DNA from: Triplophysa rosa
Taxonomy: Eukaryota > Chordata > Actinopteri > Cypriniformes > Nemacheilidae
DNA length: 64,000 nt
NCBI RefSeq assembly: GCF_024868665.1
Contig: NC_079904.1
Location: forward strand, 16,246,368-16,310,367
Reading direction: 5' to 3'
Shown: positions 51,750 to 64,000 of the stretch, piece after piece
How positions within the stretch are numbered: the stretch's first letter is position 1
Layout: every line of letters begins with the position of its first letter
Notes under the pieces: generated by a model
Database searches by the model: none
Told to the model about the DNA's origin: nothing
What the model saw: the letters and a program-made list of their open reading frames with translations, nothing else
Program-made: the position numbers and the translations under genes

Positions 51750-54700
51750 GGAAAGTATTGGCTATTAGTTAGGATGTTTCATTTTGATATGAATTGGATA
51801 TTGAACAATGAATTATGCTTGAGATTTTAGGTTTGTTATTTCTCCATGACTGTTTTTCCAGTAGGGGACAGCAAATACACATCTTTGCTGCTTCGCTTTT
51901 AGCAGCTCCTCAGTCGTGACCTTTAAAAAAACTATGAAGTTTGACCTTAAATAGCCTTAATGCTGAAAGAATGACCTCAGGATTTTTTTTTTATAATTTA
52001 CAGAAATAAAAAATATTTTCAAGCATTCGATATGGGTACAGAGTTGTTTGTCAAATCACAGTTCACCACATTTGGGATTAAATAAATAGTTGATATGTTC
52101 ACAAGCATTACTTTTTGAACTTTTTTTTAAACAGAAATGAACTTTTTTGACACGTTTCGGTTTATAAAAACCAGAAACAGAAAAAAATATTCTGCACGTC
52201 CTCCGCAGTGTTTTTCAGTTTGTGATTGGCAGTCATCTTACAGCAGTGATGTGGAACGCACATGCGGGTAATATTTAACCATTATGACCTAGTTACAGTC
52301 TACACCTGGAAAAACGTCTGTGAGGTCGTGAATTAATTAGCACATATTAAAATATTATGATTTCTCTATATCTAGTGAAGTCTCTTTATGAAGCTCTATA
52401 GCCCTTGAGAAAAATCAAGTATTCAGAATAACCCCATCATATGTCTCTTGCATGACTCAAGGGTTTTTGCATTGTGACAGAGAGGTGTGTTCCCCTGGTA
52501 ATGTTATTTTACTCATGCTTACCACACAAGCAGTGCTGACAACAGACGAACACGCACGCACACCCCAGCGGCCAAAGTACATGTGACCTTCGTTGCAATC
52601 CAGGCAAAACCTCTCTCTCTCTGTCTCTTTTCTTTTGCCATATTCTTTTCTTTCATTGTCAGGAGTGGACTATTGTGTGGAGGTATCAGCCAGGGATTTG
52701 GTTTTTGGCATTTTTAAAAAGGTAAGTTCTTTAACTTGTGTTCTGTATATGGCATGTACAGTAAGATGTATATTTAGCATGTACACTACATCTCAGGTGA
52801 GCAGTCAGTACATCATTTGCATTTTGTCTTGTCTGTTATACAGCGGTTGGAGAGTTTACCGGAAAGAGATTTGAAGGGGTTAAGGGTTAAGCACAGGTTA
52901 AACAGATAAGTGACCAAATGCACGTATACCACTTATATCAGACAGAGCTACTGTCATGGACCACATGGACTCGGTGTGCATTGTGTAAAGTAAAGTTAGA
53001 TAATGTTTTTACTTTGAGAAATCTGATCACGTGTTTAAAAGGAACACAGGGAGCAGATCAAATGCGCACAACCACACCTTTATATGCAGTGTTGTATTAT
53101 TTTCCATTTTACAGTGATTGTAAAAAAATCTTGAAGTGGGAAATCTGTATATTTAGAACTGTGTGGCTAGGCATGAAGAGTCATACTTAGAAGACCGATA
53201 TACTTAGATACGATATAAATGGAGAAGAGAACTGAAAACAGTCCCCTCTCTTTTTTTTATCTCTCTCTTTTTGTGTTGTCAATAGGCGTGTCTACTTTGT
53301 ATCAGGTCAGCTAACAAAAGAGACCATCTGATTTTCTATGTTTGAATCTCACTTAAGTTCAATAGATCTGTTTTTGCTTCTTCGCAGTCGCCTCGTCAGG
53401 GTCAGGCAAATGTCAGCTAAGGCTCATGGGATGTCTTGTTTTGAAGTTGTGTGATGTGTTTTGTAGTGCTGTATGTTCACACATTAGAATTATGAACTGT
53501 ACTCTTCTTTAAATAAGAATGTTCTATTGTTAGTGTTATATTTGTGTTAAAAAAAGAGAGAAATGACAAGTCACCTAAAGTACTTGCCCAAAGGAGTGTG
53601 ATCAGATTGATAAATACATGTAAACAACAACGATTAGTCATAAAGTCTGATTCCAATCAATAAAAACGAGTGAGAATACTTGTATTTATTATGAATTATG
53701 TTATCCCAGCATGCTTGGTACAAAAAGGCCAGACCTTTACAAAATCTAAGTAAACATGGTCAAAATAACAAATTTGACCAAAATTCGTTTCTTCTTCATG
53801 TCATAAACTTCCCTAAAGTCCTCAAAATTATGACAAAAAGTCTGTATTTTAGAGAACAGCATTTTACATCCTAGATTTAAAAAAAAAAGTGTCTCAGAAT
53901 TTAAAAACCTCACTGTACTGTATAGGAACGAACAACATAATACTTGTAAAGGCAGGGTTGCCAGATCTGCATAACAAAACCAGCCAAAAGGCCAGTCAGA
54001 ACTAGCCCAAGGACCCCAGCCCAAATACAAAAACTCAAAATATGCCACATCTATACCCAAAAATACATGTTTTACAGTCAATGTTATGTATTACACACAA
54101 TTTCCTCTTCAAATAACTGTATAGTAGTAATCATACACAATCTCAGTGGTGTAGCAGGTGCATATGGTCCCGGGGGGGACTGGGGTTCCTCATCCAGGTA
54201 TATTTGAGCCTATCGCGAGCAGACGGAAGGGAAGGTAGGAAACGCAATTGCGAACGAACAGAGGGAGAACCCGGGCATGGGCTTGTGGCTGGTTTGCTAT
54301 GCCACTGCACATCTGTTATCATACACAACTTAAAAATCACTGCAGATGAATACATTTTTTTCACCTTTAACCCACGGAATAAAAAACAACCCGTGGCAAA
54401 AGTTTAAAAGTACTGCAGCACAATTTCACAAGACTTTGCAACCCTGTGTGTATGACGTGTGTTATATCAAAAAGTGAAGTAGAGTACATTTTTTTTGTTG
54501 CAAGAATTAGGTTAATTGGAACCTGCATTGCATGTATACAAATCTTTGGAAAGATTGTGTGCAAACATTTCATGATTAAATGTAAGTGGTCTTACTAGGC
54601 CTAAAAGGTGCCTTACATGCTTTCAAGCTTTGCTATGCTTATATCTCTCCATGGGTTTGAGGAAAATATCCAGCTGCCTCTTGACTTTCAACTGCTACAG

Positions 54701-54810
54701 ATTTTTCATGGATCTTTACAGATGTGCTCATCCTTACATCATTTCCACCTAAATTATTGCTTGTAGTCCTGCACATAATTGAACTAAAGCCAGTCTCTCT
54801 CTCTCTCTCT
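51750..54810. other. intergenic and probable 5' region of the tensin-like gene
   Basis: No protein-coding exon that I can prove. A possible non-coding leader exon lies at 52663-52721, between ttgtcag and gtaagt. If joined to the next exon it meets an in-frame stop before the ATG at 54846, so it would be untranslated. Around 53955 a gcagggttgccagatctgc motif resembles a hAT end. Confidence 0.35.
54144..54307. mobile_element. short hAT-like MITE (164 bp)
   Basis: The ends are cagtggtgtagca and, in inverse, cagtggcatagca. The flanks (cacaatct and cacatctg) are similar but not a clean 8-bp duplication. Confidence 0.5.
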
Positions 54811-54845
54811 CTGTAGATCTCCTCACATGAGCGAACAGCATTGTG

Positions 54846-57800
54846 ATGGCGGAGGGATCTGAGTTTGACCTCAACTACATTACAGAGCGAATCATCGCTG
54901 TAACCTTCCACCAGTCCTGCTCCGAGCAAACCCATGAGCACAGCCTGCGCAGTATCACGCAGATGCTGCAGTCTAAACATTCTGATCAATACACAGTGAG
55001 TAGCCAAGATAAACAACAACAGAAAAAAACAGTACATCAATCACAAAATGTCTTTTGATTGATTTGTGCATATAGGGAATGAAACTGTAAGCTTTTGGGT
55101 CAAACATCCAAATCTACTGTAAGTGTTTTCTCTGGCAGTAGTTTTGTATTGGGACATGTTTTCACAAAAGGTCAGTAAACTATGAAAAAGTTCAATGGCT
55201 TTTTTGTAGCTATACATACATTTATTTAAAAAAGAGAAATATATCACTGGTATATATACCAGTGGTTTTGTATTGGGGCATGTTGTCACAGAAGGTCAAT
55301 GTGTTTGATAAACTGTGAGAGTAGTTTTTTTTTGTAGCCAGGATTTTACGGTACATACATTTACTTGTAAGAAAAAATATTCACTGGTATAAAAAATTGA
55401 TAACTAGCACCTAGTATGGCTACATTTCAGGTGTTACTGGTTTTTTGGGGTCTTTTGAGGTCCCAACTCTTTATTTTTCTGCATGCAGATCATCAACTTA
55501 TCCGAACGCACAGATGTTCTCAACAGGATAAATCCCAGGGTAATTAATCTGTCATGATTGTTACAGATGATGTGAGGTTATGTACTGTATAACAGTTGTT
55601 TCATATCATTGATTGTTAGGTGATGGACATGGGCTGGCCGGAGCAGCATGCACCATCACTTCACCTGCTGTGTTCATTGTGTAAAAACATGAACGTCTGG
55701 CTCAGCACACACCCTGAACATATACTGCTGCTACACTGCAAAGTGAGACATCAACTCTTTCATTTGTTGAATGTTTTCCACTTTTCTTTTTTATTTTATA
55801 CTGTGTAAACTTCCTGTGTGTACTGTGTACACCTTCTATGGCTAATGCTGATGGTTAACCCCAAAATAGAAATTCTGTCATCATTTACTCACCCTCTTGT
55901 CATTTCAAACCTGTATGATTTTCTTTCAGAAAATTTTGCAGAATGCTGCAGAATACTTAAGTGCCCCCCATTCACTTGCATTGGTTTTGTGTCCATACAG
56001 TAGAAGTGAATGGGGGGAATTCTGTTCGGTTACCAACTTTCTTCAAAATATCTTCTTTTGTGTTCTGCAGAAGAAAGAAACTCATAAAGGTTTGAAATGA
56101 CAAGACAGAGAGTAAATGATGACAGAATTTTTATTTTGGGGTGAACTATCACTTTAATTTAGTGTATGGAGGACACTGTACAGAGATCATGTGGGACCTC
56201 AGTGTCCTTATTTACACACCACAATATCATTAAAACATGACGGTGAGCTCTTTAAACTTGGTACGGTGTACAGAGGCCCTTTGTGAGGCCCAAGAGACCC
56301 CTTGAGAGCCTAAACCATAGTCACTTGAATATCAGAGAGACATCAGGGGAAAAAGAGTATTGTCACATCTTAGTTGGCCACTCATGATTCTTTAGAAAAT
56401 GTGAAACTTGTTTTTGGAAAATCTTTAGAACTGCGATTCCATTCTACAGAAATAATATGGTTGGTTGGTTAATTTCTTCCTGTCTTTTACAGGGCAGCAA
56501 AGACAGAGTGGGTGTGGTGATATCTTCTTACATACAACTGTGTAATGTTTCCACCAGGTAAAACTTAGCAATTCATACCCATTGTGAACATGTCAAAATA
56601 TCATTAGAAGACAAACACTTTCTCACGTGAGCTTAGATTCTTAAGATGTTTATTATACATTTATATGTTGTCTGGATTTAGAAGCTTTAAAAGTAGTTCT
56701 TAAAACATCTGCAATTCAGTCTGTTTAAAGGGATTTGTTGACTATAGTTTTAGATTTATAGATTTCAATTTATAGACATCAGAATAATATCTGATTATGA
56801 AAAGCTGATAAGCTTAGTTAAGTTAAGACATTTAAGTAGTAAACATGCCTTAGAAAAAACATTACTGATGTGCATCTTGAGACAAAAAATATATTTTATG
56901 ATATGTCAGTGCAATTTGTTTTTATTTACGAAAGATGTTTTTAGTTCATGTTTTTAGTTCACCCAAAAATGAAAGTTCTGTCATCATTTACTCACCTTCT
57001 TGTCATTTCAAACCTTTATGACTCTCTTTCTTCTGCAGAACACAAAAGAAGATATTTTGAAGAAAGCTGGTAACCGAACAGCACTGGACCCCATTCACTT
57101 CTATTGTATGGACACAAAACCAATGCAAGTGAATGGGTGCCGGTTAACAACATTTTTCAAAACATCTCTTTTTGTGTTCTGCGAAAAAAAGTCATACATG
57201 TTTGAAACGACCAAAGGGTGAGTAAATGATGACAGAATTTGTATTTTTGGGTGAGCTATCACTTCACACATTGTCTGTGAAACTGAGCCATTATGTATAG
57301 GCCTATAGGGCATTAATATCAATATTCAGTATATACTGTACACGTTATACAGTTATAAAAGGATGGTCTATACCTATTATATAAAAATATTTGACAGCAG
57401 AAGGTTGCAATCAAATATTAATCAAGTGATCTGTATTTAATGTTCTCTCTATCCCTCGTTGTGTTCATGAGTGAGGAACAAGCATTGGATCTCTACACCA
57501 TGAAAAAATTCTGCAGTGATAAAATGGAAAATCTCATGACACCATCTCAAAAAAGGTAAGACTCTTTTACTTGTGCATTTAACTTCATTGCTCTTAATAG
57601 GGGTTTGGACATTTCTTTTGTAAAGTGTTAAAAATTAAATAAATGGGAAACCTCAGGAGAAAGGATGGGACACACACACAAACATTTTGCCTATATAGTG
57701 GAGCAGGTTGTCATATTCTAGGCTTTTGAGCAAAATCTAAAAAATAAAACTATTTTGAAACTGTAAAAGTTGAAAACATACAAAATATCAAACCATTATT

Positions 57801-60800
57801 TGAAATTCTTATTAATAAACTTTATACTTAAGATTTATAACACACATGACAACACGACTGACTAATTTATTTATATTATATAGCTGAACCTTGGCTTAAT
57901 GTGTTACTGTGGTTCACTTTTTAACCCAACAACTACAAAATTATGATGATAGTTGAATATTAATTTAGAGAACAAAATTCAGTTTTGTTTTGACCAGATT
58001 TTTTTAAACAAATAAACCAGGCCATTGCTAGAAAAACACATTTTGACTCAAAATGTTATTTTTACTCCGAGACAGTAGGCTATAACCCTTGTGCCAACTT
58101 CACAATGTGACAGCAAGCCCCAGTATTGGTTTTGTAAACATGAGATGTTGGTGCTGTTGGTCAGTCAACAGTTGGAAACGAGTGAAGGTTTCCTTCGGGA
58201 TGGTGGTTCACTGCCACACACGAGAGGAAATGTCCCTTTGCATTCTGGGCATCCTAACATTTTTCTCACTTCCTCTTTCTGTGAAACATCTTCATTTTTG
58301 CACTATCCTCAACTCCACCACCCATCTCTTGTGCAATTTGCGGAAGGTATTTTACTCTTCACTTCTCCCCCTTGCTGTTTAGTGTTTTGTCATTTCCATT
58401 CCTTTTTGTCCTATGACTAATGAAACCTCAGAAAGACGTCCCATCCAAGATGGCAGCTAGTTCTGCTTTAAATGAGATTGATGCAAAGGCACATTATTTG
58501 AAATGTAAAATCATTCTTTGCAAAAGTAGTATTTCAAAGTATTTTCACAGCATGTATGCAAGCATTTTCCTTTTATGACACGATTGTCACAAGAACACGA
58601 AATGTGTTTTAATGTGTCTCACGGCGTCATCGTGAAGTGTTATTGACTGAAGTGCATTTCTGACTTACGTGGATTATAAAAAACTTTGATTTATTTATTG
58701 TCAATACATTTTGACGACCTATTTTACCCTGAATAGGAATTGCTTGAATCTCTTTTGCCGGACGTAGCTGTTGTTGGCAACACTCTAAAGACAACATTTG
58801 CTCTCTTTGAGCACACTCCAAACTGCAATAAATCAAGTTGGGATGTCAAAAAGATTGAAGTCTTTTTGTCAGGTTTCATAATCAAAGACACCTTTTGGCT
58901 ATAGAAAACAATCTTTTTTTCCTTGTAAATGTAAGTAAGTCCCGGTTGATGTGTTTCAAATTGTGAAATATAGTTTTTCAAGTAATTTCCACTCATCTGT
59001 TGACTTTGTTTGAACTTGTGCTGGTGTTATGAGGCTTGATTTATTGTTGACTGGTATAACGTGGGCTCAATACGAGTGACCGATGTGTTTGTGGATGGTC
59101 CAGGTATGTGCAGGTGTTTGGCAAACTGCTCACGCATCAGATCCACATGAACCCTTCCCCTGTCTTCATCCACCGCATTGATATCCACCACATTCCCGAC
59201 TTCCACCCTACAGGTGAGGAAAACACACATACACACATCGTACGTGCAGTGATTTGATGAGTTTTAATTTTTATTGTATTGCCCAGCTTCACAGACAAGG
59301 CTTGAGGCTAGTCCAAGACGAAAATTAATGTTTTAGCTGTCTTAACTGAAAAAAAACTAGCCCTAAAATATCATAAAATATGTCAGTGCCATTGTTTTGT
59401 CTCGAGATGCACACCAGTAACGTTAGACATAAACTTAAATATCCCAACTTAACTAAGGGTTAGTCCTGTCTTAAGCTAAGCCCTGTCTGTGAAACCAGGC
59501 CTATGAGTTATGTTAGTTATGTGACTTTTTCCCTCCTAGACAGTAAAAGAGTGCAAACGGAGACTTCTCAGATTTTTAGGATTTAATAATGTGCCTCTTC
59601 TAGAATTTCAGAAAAGATCTCAACAATGTCTTAAACTGTGCTTGGACTTGCCTTGATATCAAAGTCTCCAATCAAAAGTCAGAGATGTGAATGTGAATTG
59701 TGAACTCAAGCATTTCTCATCAAATTCTTCTAAAACCTCTAAGCTATATGCGGCATCCATATTTTTTGTAAACTGTAAAATGTATAACTACTTTAAATTT
59801 ATACCATTTGCCAACTGTGAACACATTGTTTTATTTCTTTCTATTGTTATAATAATTTTAGAAACAATATCTATTTCTACTCACTTCTGCGAACGGAGAG
59901 AAACAGTTCACAAACAGCAGAAAGTGCATCCTTTTGGCTTTCTTTATTTTGCAAAAGCACAATGTTTTGTGGTTATTGTGGATCTACGCAAATAAATGTA
60001 AACCCTTTACAGCTTCAAATGATTTCATACGTATCTGTATGATGACCAGATGATACAGAGTTTAATATGTTTCGCCTGTTGACGTGATTATGTAGATGCA
60101 TCACGTGAGCACACACAATATACGCACACACACAATATACGCACACACACAACATATACACACACACAAGTTCACATAAGTTCTAGCTAACTTGACCGAT
60201 CGATCATGATCGCTGCTTCACTACACAGAGAGGGAGATGATAAGAACTGAAAGAAAAAAAAACATGAAAGCATTCGATATTGGCATTTATAATATTGATT
60301 TTATTCCATTACAATTATTAAATACGTGCGAATGGTCATGTGACTGAGCACTTGAGAAGTGCATTTTCCGGAATCACGGTCTTACAAACTCACACCTACA
60401 CCGTGAATTTATGTTTGTCCGAATGCATGAGTATTAACACCAACGAGCCATGCAGATTTGTTTTTACAGACGTCTTTATGAGAAACAATTACCATCCGAA
60501 GATGGATAGTCATTAAAGGATGGGAGTGCATTTTCAGATTTTAACTAAAGATTATGAGGGCACACAAATTTTTAAAAGAGAATGACCCACGCTGATAAAC
60601 TATTTACAAAAAACGCTGCAATATTTCATGAAAAAATAGGCATTGCAATTTTTTATTTCACTGGGACTTTAATATATTGTATAACAACCATAAATATAAC
60701 ATGTAGCTGTTTAAAAAAACGTGAACTGCGTTAAAAGGCGTACTTTTTTATTTTAGAAATGAGTAGTACTTTGAAATTCTGCATTCACACTGCTAGGTGT

Positions 60801-63800
60801 CTGTATCCAAAACAACTGCCATATTGACCAGCGCAACATAAACAAAATTACAGAGTGCAAAAAGTCTTCTGGGTTTCTTTGTTTTTAGAGTGTAGGCTGT
60901 TTATCAGAGTGTATGAAGGCACGCAGACAGAATACACAACAGGAGTGCAGTAAGTAAGACATTCTATAAATATTAAAATATAATACAAAGAGCGATGTAA
61001 TGACATTGTGCCTTTGCAGTATTTAAAAAAACGCTGTGTGTGTTTTATGACTCTTAGTCAGGTTGCCGTAGGTCAGAAAAATAAAGCGTGTTTTATTGTG
61101 GAACCCCCACAGATGCTCAAGGGTGATATTATGGTAAGATGTCTCTCCCTCACGATCATATTCCTAGATAATTTTTGTATTCATTTCAAATTCTTCATTT
61201 GCAGATTGCGTGTTATCGAAATGTTGTTTCCACGAGAACGTATGAGATAGTGTTTCGTGTGCAGCTTCATATGGGAACTGTGTCTGGACACCGACTTTTC
61301 TTTCAGAAACAAGATCTTGATCATGCAAACAAAGGTACTACACATGCTGCCCATAAAAATTTAGTATGGTATAATCACATTTTCTAATGGCACCTGACAC
61401 AAAAGATTATTTGGACACCCAATCAACATTTAAAAATGTGCTAATGCTATTTAAAATACAACCACGCTTTTTAAAGTCCCCGTGAACCGGAATTTGCGAT
61501 CGTGTTTACTTCCATATTCCGAGTGAAAGGGAATTTCGAATGGGTGTGGCTTGTTTTTTCACTGTGATTTGATTGGATGTATAAAAACAGCTGTTGCATT
61601 TTGAATTGGAACTGGCAGCAGACTGAGAGTTGAAGGGAAGGAGTTACGGATGCTCCGCCCAAGCCGTCTAAATTACGTCATTTAGGATAGTCACTACAGG
61701 ACGGAAGTGCATTTTCAGATTTTAACTGTAGATTATGAGGGCACATTGGTAAGCTATTTACAATAAATGCTGCAATATTTCTTGAAAAAATAGACATTTT
61801 TATTTTGAATTTCACGGGACTTTAAACAGGAAACAGGGAAAAAATATCACAAAAAAGGTTTGTTAGGTTTTAGATGATAAATAAATATATCTATATACTG
61901 ATCAAATTGATGAACAAAAACTGCACACTTAAATATTAGTAAAACATGCCCATAGTTTATTTGAACTACACATGTAACTATGCTTAGGATACCTGTGTGA
62001 ACATGAGGGGAACTCACTACACTTATTTATTAAAAAGTTTTAAAAAGTTAATTCTGAGAAAATGTCTGTCAGAAAAAATGTGTCCAAAAAGTGTTTTTAG
62101 ACTTTTTAGGCCTGTGTTACAAAATATGTTTGCACTGTAAGCTTCTGAATGCAGTTTGGTGTTTCTTTTTCTGATCCTGTATATGAGTGTGCATGAGTGT
62201 GTGACCGAGCATGTGAGTGTTTTTGTCAATAATGAAAGGCAAGACACCTGGGGCCCGTTTCAGTAAGGAGGTTCAACCAACACCGAGTTAAAACGTGAAC
62301 TCTAAAGTTGATTTACACCGAGATGTGAAACTTTTGAGGTTTTGGTTTCAGAACAGCTTATTTGAGTTAGTTCTATCAACTCTGGGTAGGCTTTACTTGA
62401 GTTAAGCGCTTGCACCACGACTACGACAAGCCATGATCAATGGAGCTTCGATAGGAAGGAAAAAGAAACATGGCGGCAGAAAGCGCTTGAGCGAGGCACA
62501 CTTTCCGCTCTGCATACAGTGGATTTACTAATGTGCTGAAAGTGTTTAAATTAATAAATAGGTACCAATAAACAAACCAGTTAATATGTAAATGAATGAA
62601 TAAATGAATGAAACAACAGAAATAATAAAAACCCTTGCTCTCCAGAAATCAAAGTACATCCCTATGAATTAATGCAGCCTCTTCACATACAGTTTCCTCT
62701 ATAAAAGCACATATGACATTTTAGTCCCTGAGATGGTGCCTGTGTGATCAAAATGAATGACACTATTAATGAATGAGTTACACCACTTGCGCTTTAAAAG
62801 GGGGAGGAGATCGAAAGAAACTCTGGGTTTACCAAAGAAAACCTGCTCCCAACCAGGTTAGGTTCACAGAGTAAGTTACTATGGTTACTGACTCTGAGTA
62901 TAAGTTACCTCTCTTTTAGAAACGGGCTTGAGTTACCCTGCAGTCTCGGGTTTGACATACCTCACATTCTGAAACGGGAAACCCAGAGTTTCCCTCATTT
63001 CAGGGTTAATATACTCAGAGTTTTCACTAAACCTCCTTTCTGAAACGGACAGACCTGAGAAACAAACAGAAAAAACAAACACAGACTGTCATTTGAATTG
63101 TTATGCAATTATAACCTTACACAATAACTCGATTGTTTTTTAAAAAGACAAAATCAGAAAGTGGTCACGTGACTTTGGAGAGTGTACAAAAATCACAGAG
63201 AGACCAGCTGTCAACTTGTGTGTTGATGTTCCTGCATTCCCGTGCAATGTACTGTAGCTTTTTCTGTACCTGACATTGCCGTCATTTACTCTTTTCTCCA
63301 TTTAAGATCCAAGATTTCCGGAGGACGGTGTAGTAGAGGTGCTGTTTTCTGACACTGTGGACAGAGATTCATCTCTTACTTCAGGTATCTTCAAATTCAA
63401 TGTTTGAGGAATTGTAAATCTTTTCATTGTTTATGATATGGGCATGGATAAGGACAGTTATATGGTAACACTTTTTGCATTTTAAGTGTTTGGCCACCAG
63501 AGAAACAGTCCAGCAACTGTGACTGAAAACAACCCTGTGGGTTCTCTGGCTCAGTGGGACTCTAGTGAATATGTTACAACAGGAGGTAACAGAAGTTTCA
63601 CATATTTTTAAGTTTCTCTGTATCAGAAATAGACTACAAATGTACAAGTTGACATAAAAACATGTTACTTTTAATGTTACTTTTTGGTTTTCTGGTATTT
63701 TTTACAGTGTGTATTCCCTAAATCCCATATTTAGTCTTCTTATTTGCTCTTTCTCAAGAGACTTCTCATTCATGAAAATGTTTGTAATACATCATCACCA

Positions 63801-63933
63801 ATTTTGGGGTTTTCTGTGGTGTTGTTCATTTGGAGGCATGTTTCATACAGATGGGTCTGCATACAGTACTTCTTTTCTTACTGCAAACACAGATTCTGGC
63901 TTTGACAATCGACCCACTGACATGTTTTTATAG
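54846..63933 (+). CDS. tensin-family protein, PTP-like plus C2 domains
   Basis: Tensins link integrin adhesions to actin. Twelve exons read: 54846-54995, 55489-55539, 55620-55742, 56493-56557, 57472-57555, 59104-59213, 60889-60949, 61058-61133, 61205-61334, 63307-63384, 63487-63585, 63851-63933. All frames join, giving 369 aa. The ATG follows an in-frame TGA 18 bp upstream. The N terminus (LNYITERIIAVTF), INLSERTDVLNRINPR, the P-loop HCKGSKDR and the C2 domain (RLFIRVYEGTQTEYTTGV, QMLKGDIM, IVFRVQLHMGTV, DPRFPEDG) are all tensin-like. Cys and Arg of CX5R are present, but the loop has Ser and Asp where PTEN has Gly. The model stops shortly after the C2 domain, with no SH2 or PTB. If the last exon is wrong, the gene may continue past the window. 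Closest tensin paralogue not determined. Confidence 0.82.
55136..55393. repeat. imperfect tandem duplication (2 x about 125 bp) in intron 1
   Basis: Each unit runs from agt(a/g)gttttgtattggg through the acacaaaggtca-type block, gtacatacattta and cactggtata. The copies at 55136-55259 and 55260-55393 differ by many substitutions and small gaps. Confidence 0.7.
55851..56157. mobile_element. palindromic MITE, tensin-like intron 3
   Basis: The arms begin ccccaaaatagaaattctgt and end in its inverse (acagaatttttattttgggg). Near-complete hairpin. Same family as 16521-16755 and 56953-57265. Confidence 0.85.
56953..57265. mobile_element. palindromic MITE, tensin-like intron 4
   Basis: Begins ttttagttcacccaaaaatg and ends with the inverse (tttttgggtgagctatcac). 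Second copy of the family within 1.2 kb. Confidence 0.85.
57556..59103. other. tensin-like intron 5, no other feature
   Basis: 1.5 kb of intron. Two overlapping open frames near 58090-58420 lack splice context or family similarity. Confidence 0.45.
59214..60104. other. tensin-like intron 6, no other feature in this part
   Basis: AT-rich intron. A 102-codon frame at 59687-59995 shows no recognisable protein. Confidence 0.45.
60105..60170. repeat. CA-rich minisatellite
   Basis: Repeats of acacacacaatatacgc, about 17 bp per unit, three to four units. Confidence 0.8.
60490..60675. repeat. dispersed MITE family copy B (intron 6)
   Basis: The right part of the family is present, ending atttcactgggactttaa; the left end is lost. 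See 61475-61821 for the complete copy. Confidence 0.72.
61471..61825. mobile_element. TTAA-flanked MITE, family copy C (complete), intron 9
   Basis: TTAA at 61471-61474 and 61822-61825. The ends are AGTCCCCGTGAA and, in inverse, AGTCCCGTGAA. Copies A and B show the same interior. Confidence 0.8.
62251..63050. mobile_element. MITE with long inverted ends (intron 9)
   Basis: The left end is gggcccgtttcagtaaggag; the right end in inverse is gtccgtttcagaaaggagg. Repeated gttaactctgag-type motifs lie in both arms. 800 bp, non-coding, Harbinger-like in style. Confidence 0.75.
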
Positions 63934-64000
63934 TGCCTGTGAGATTTCATATGCCTCTTGTTAGACCTGGGGAAGCCATATTGTGGATCTTTATTTTAAG

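Noticed and set aside
52593..52874. Frame beginning MQSRQNLSLS as a coding first exon of the tensin-like gene
   Set aside because: If spliced at gtaagt (52722) to the next exon it meets TGA before the ATG at 54846; at most a non-coding leader.
58089..58420. Two overlapping 97-109 codon frames in the tensin-like intron
   Set aside because: No consensus splice sites in the needed phase and no resemblance to tensin exons.

Overview
The window is vertebrate genomic DNA from a teleost, most likely a cyprinid or close relative. The evidence is spliced genes with short GT-AG introns whose proteins are closest to fish and human families, and a dense load of fish-type transposons: Tc1, hAT, L2/CR1-like LINEs, DIRS, Gmr1-like Ty3 elements, HE1-type SINEs and many MITEs. 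There is no prokaryotic gene structure. All families are named from memory of their motifs; no database search was run.

Layout. 1-14.9 kb is intergenic and almost entirely mobile DNA. A LINE on the minus strand is split by a full-length Gmr1-like LTR retrotransposon (1008-8872, TSD GATAT) and by a DNA element that itself carries a small hAT. A row of three MITEs follows. 14.99-37.73 kb holds mep1b (meprin beta, + strand, 14 coding exons). Its intron 8 contains an L2-like LINE split by a complete DIRS retrotransposon. Its intron 9 contains a TTAA-flanked MITE split by a second Gmr1-like element, whose 5' LTR is split again by a Tc1 transposon. 38.67-44.48 kb is mcm3 (or its paralogue mcm3l) on the minus strand: 17 exons, 806 aa, tail to tail with mep1b. 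44.5-48.4 kb is intergenic with a MITE and SINEs. 48.43-51.59 kb is marveld3 (+ strand, 3 exons, 296 aa). 54.85-63.93 kb is a tensin-family gene (+ strand, 12 exons seen) encoding a PTP-like domain and a C2 domain.

The four host genes have unrelated jobs: cell-surface metalloprotease, replicative helicase subunit, tight-junction tetraspan protein, and cytoskeletal or phosphoinositide-type adaptor. Nothing suggests co-regulation.

The points most worth following are: the two LTR elements with integrase upstream of reverse transcriptase (Gmr1 order); the DIRS element whose inverted repeats, internal complementary region and three-base junction can all be read directly; a meprin beta gene with no EGF exon; and a short tensin-like protein whose P-loop lacks the usual glycines.
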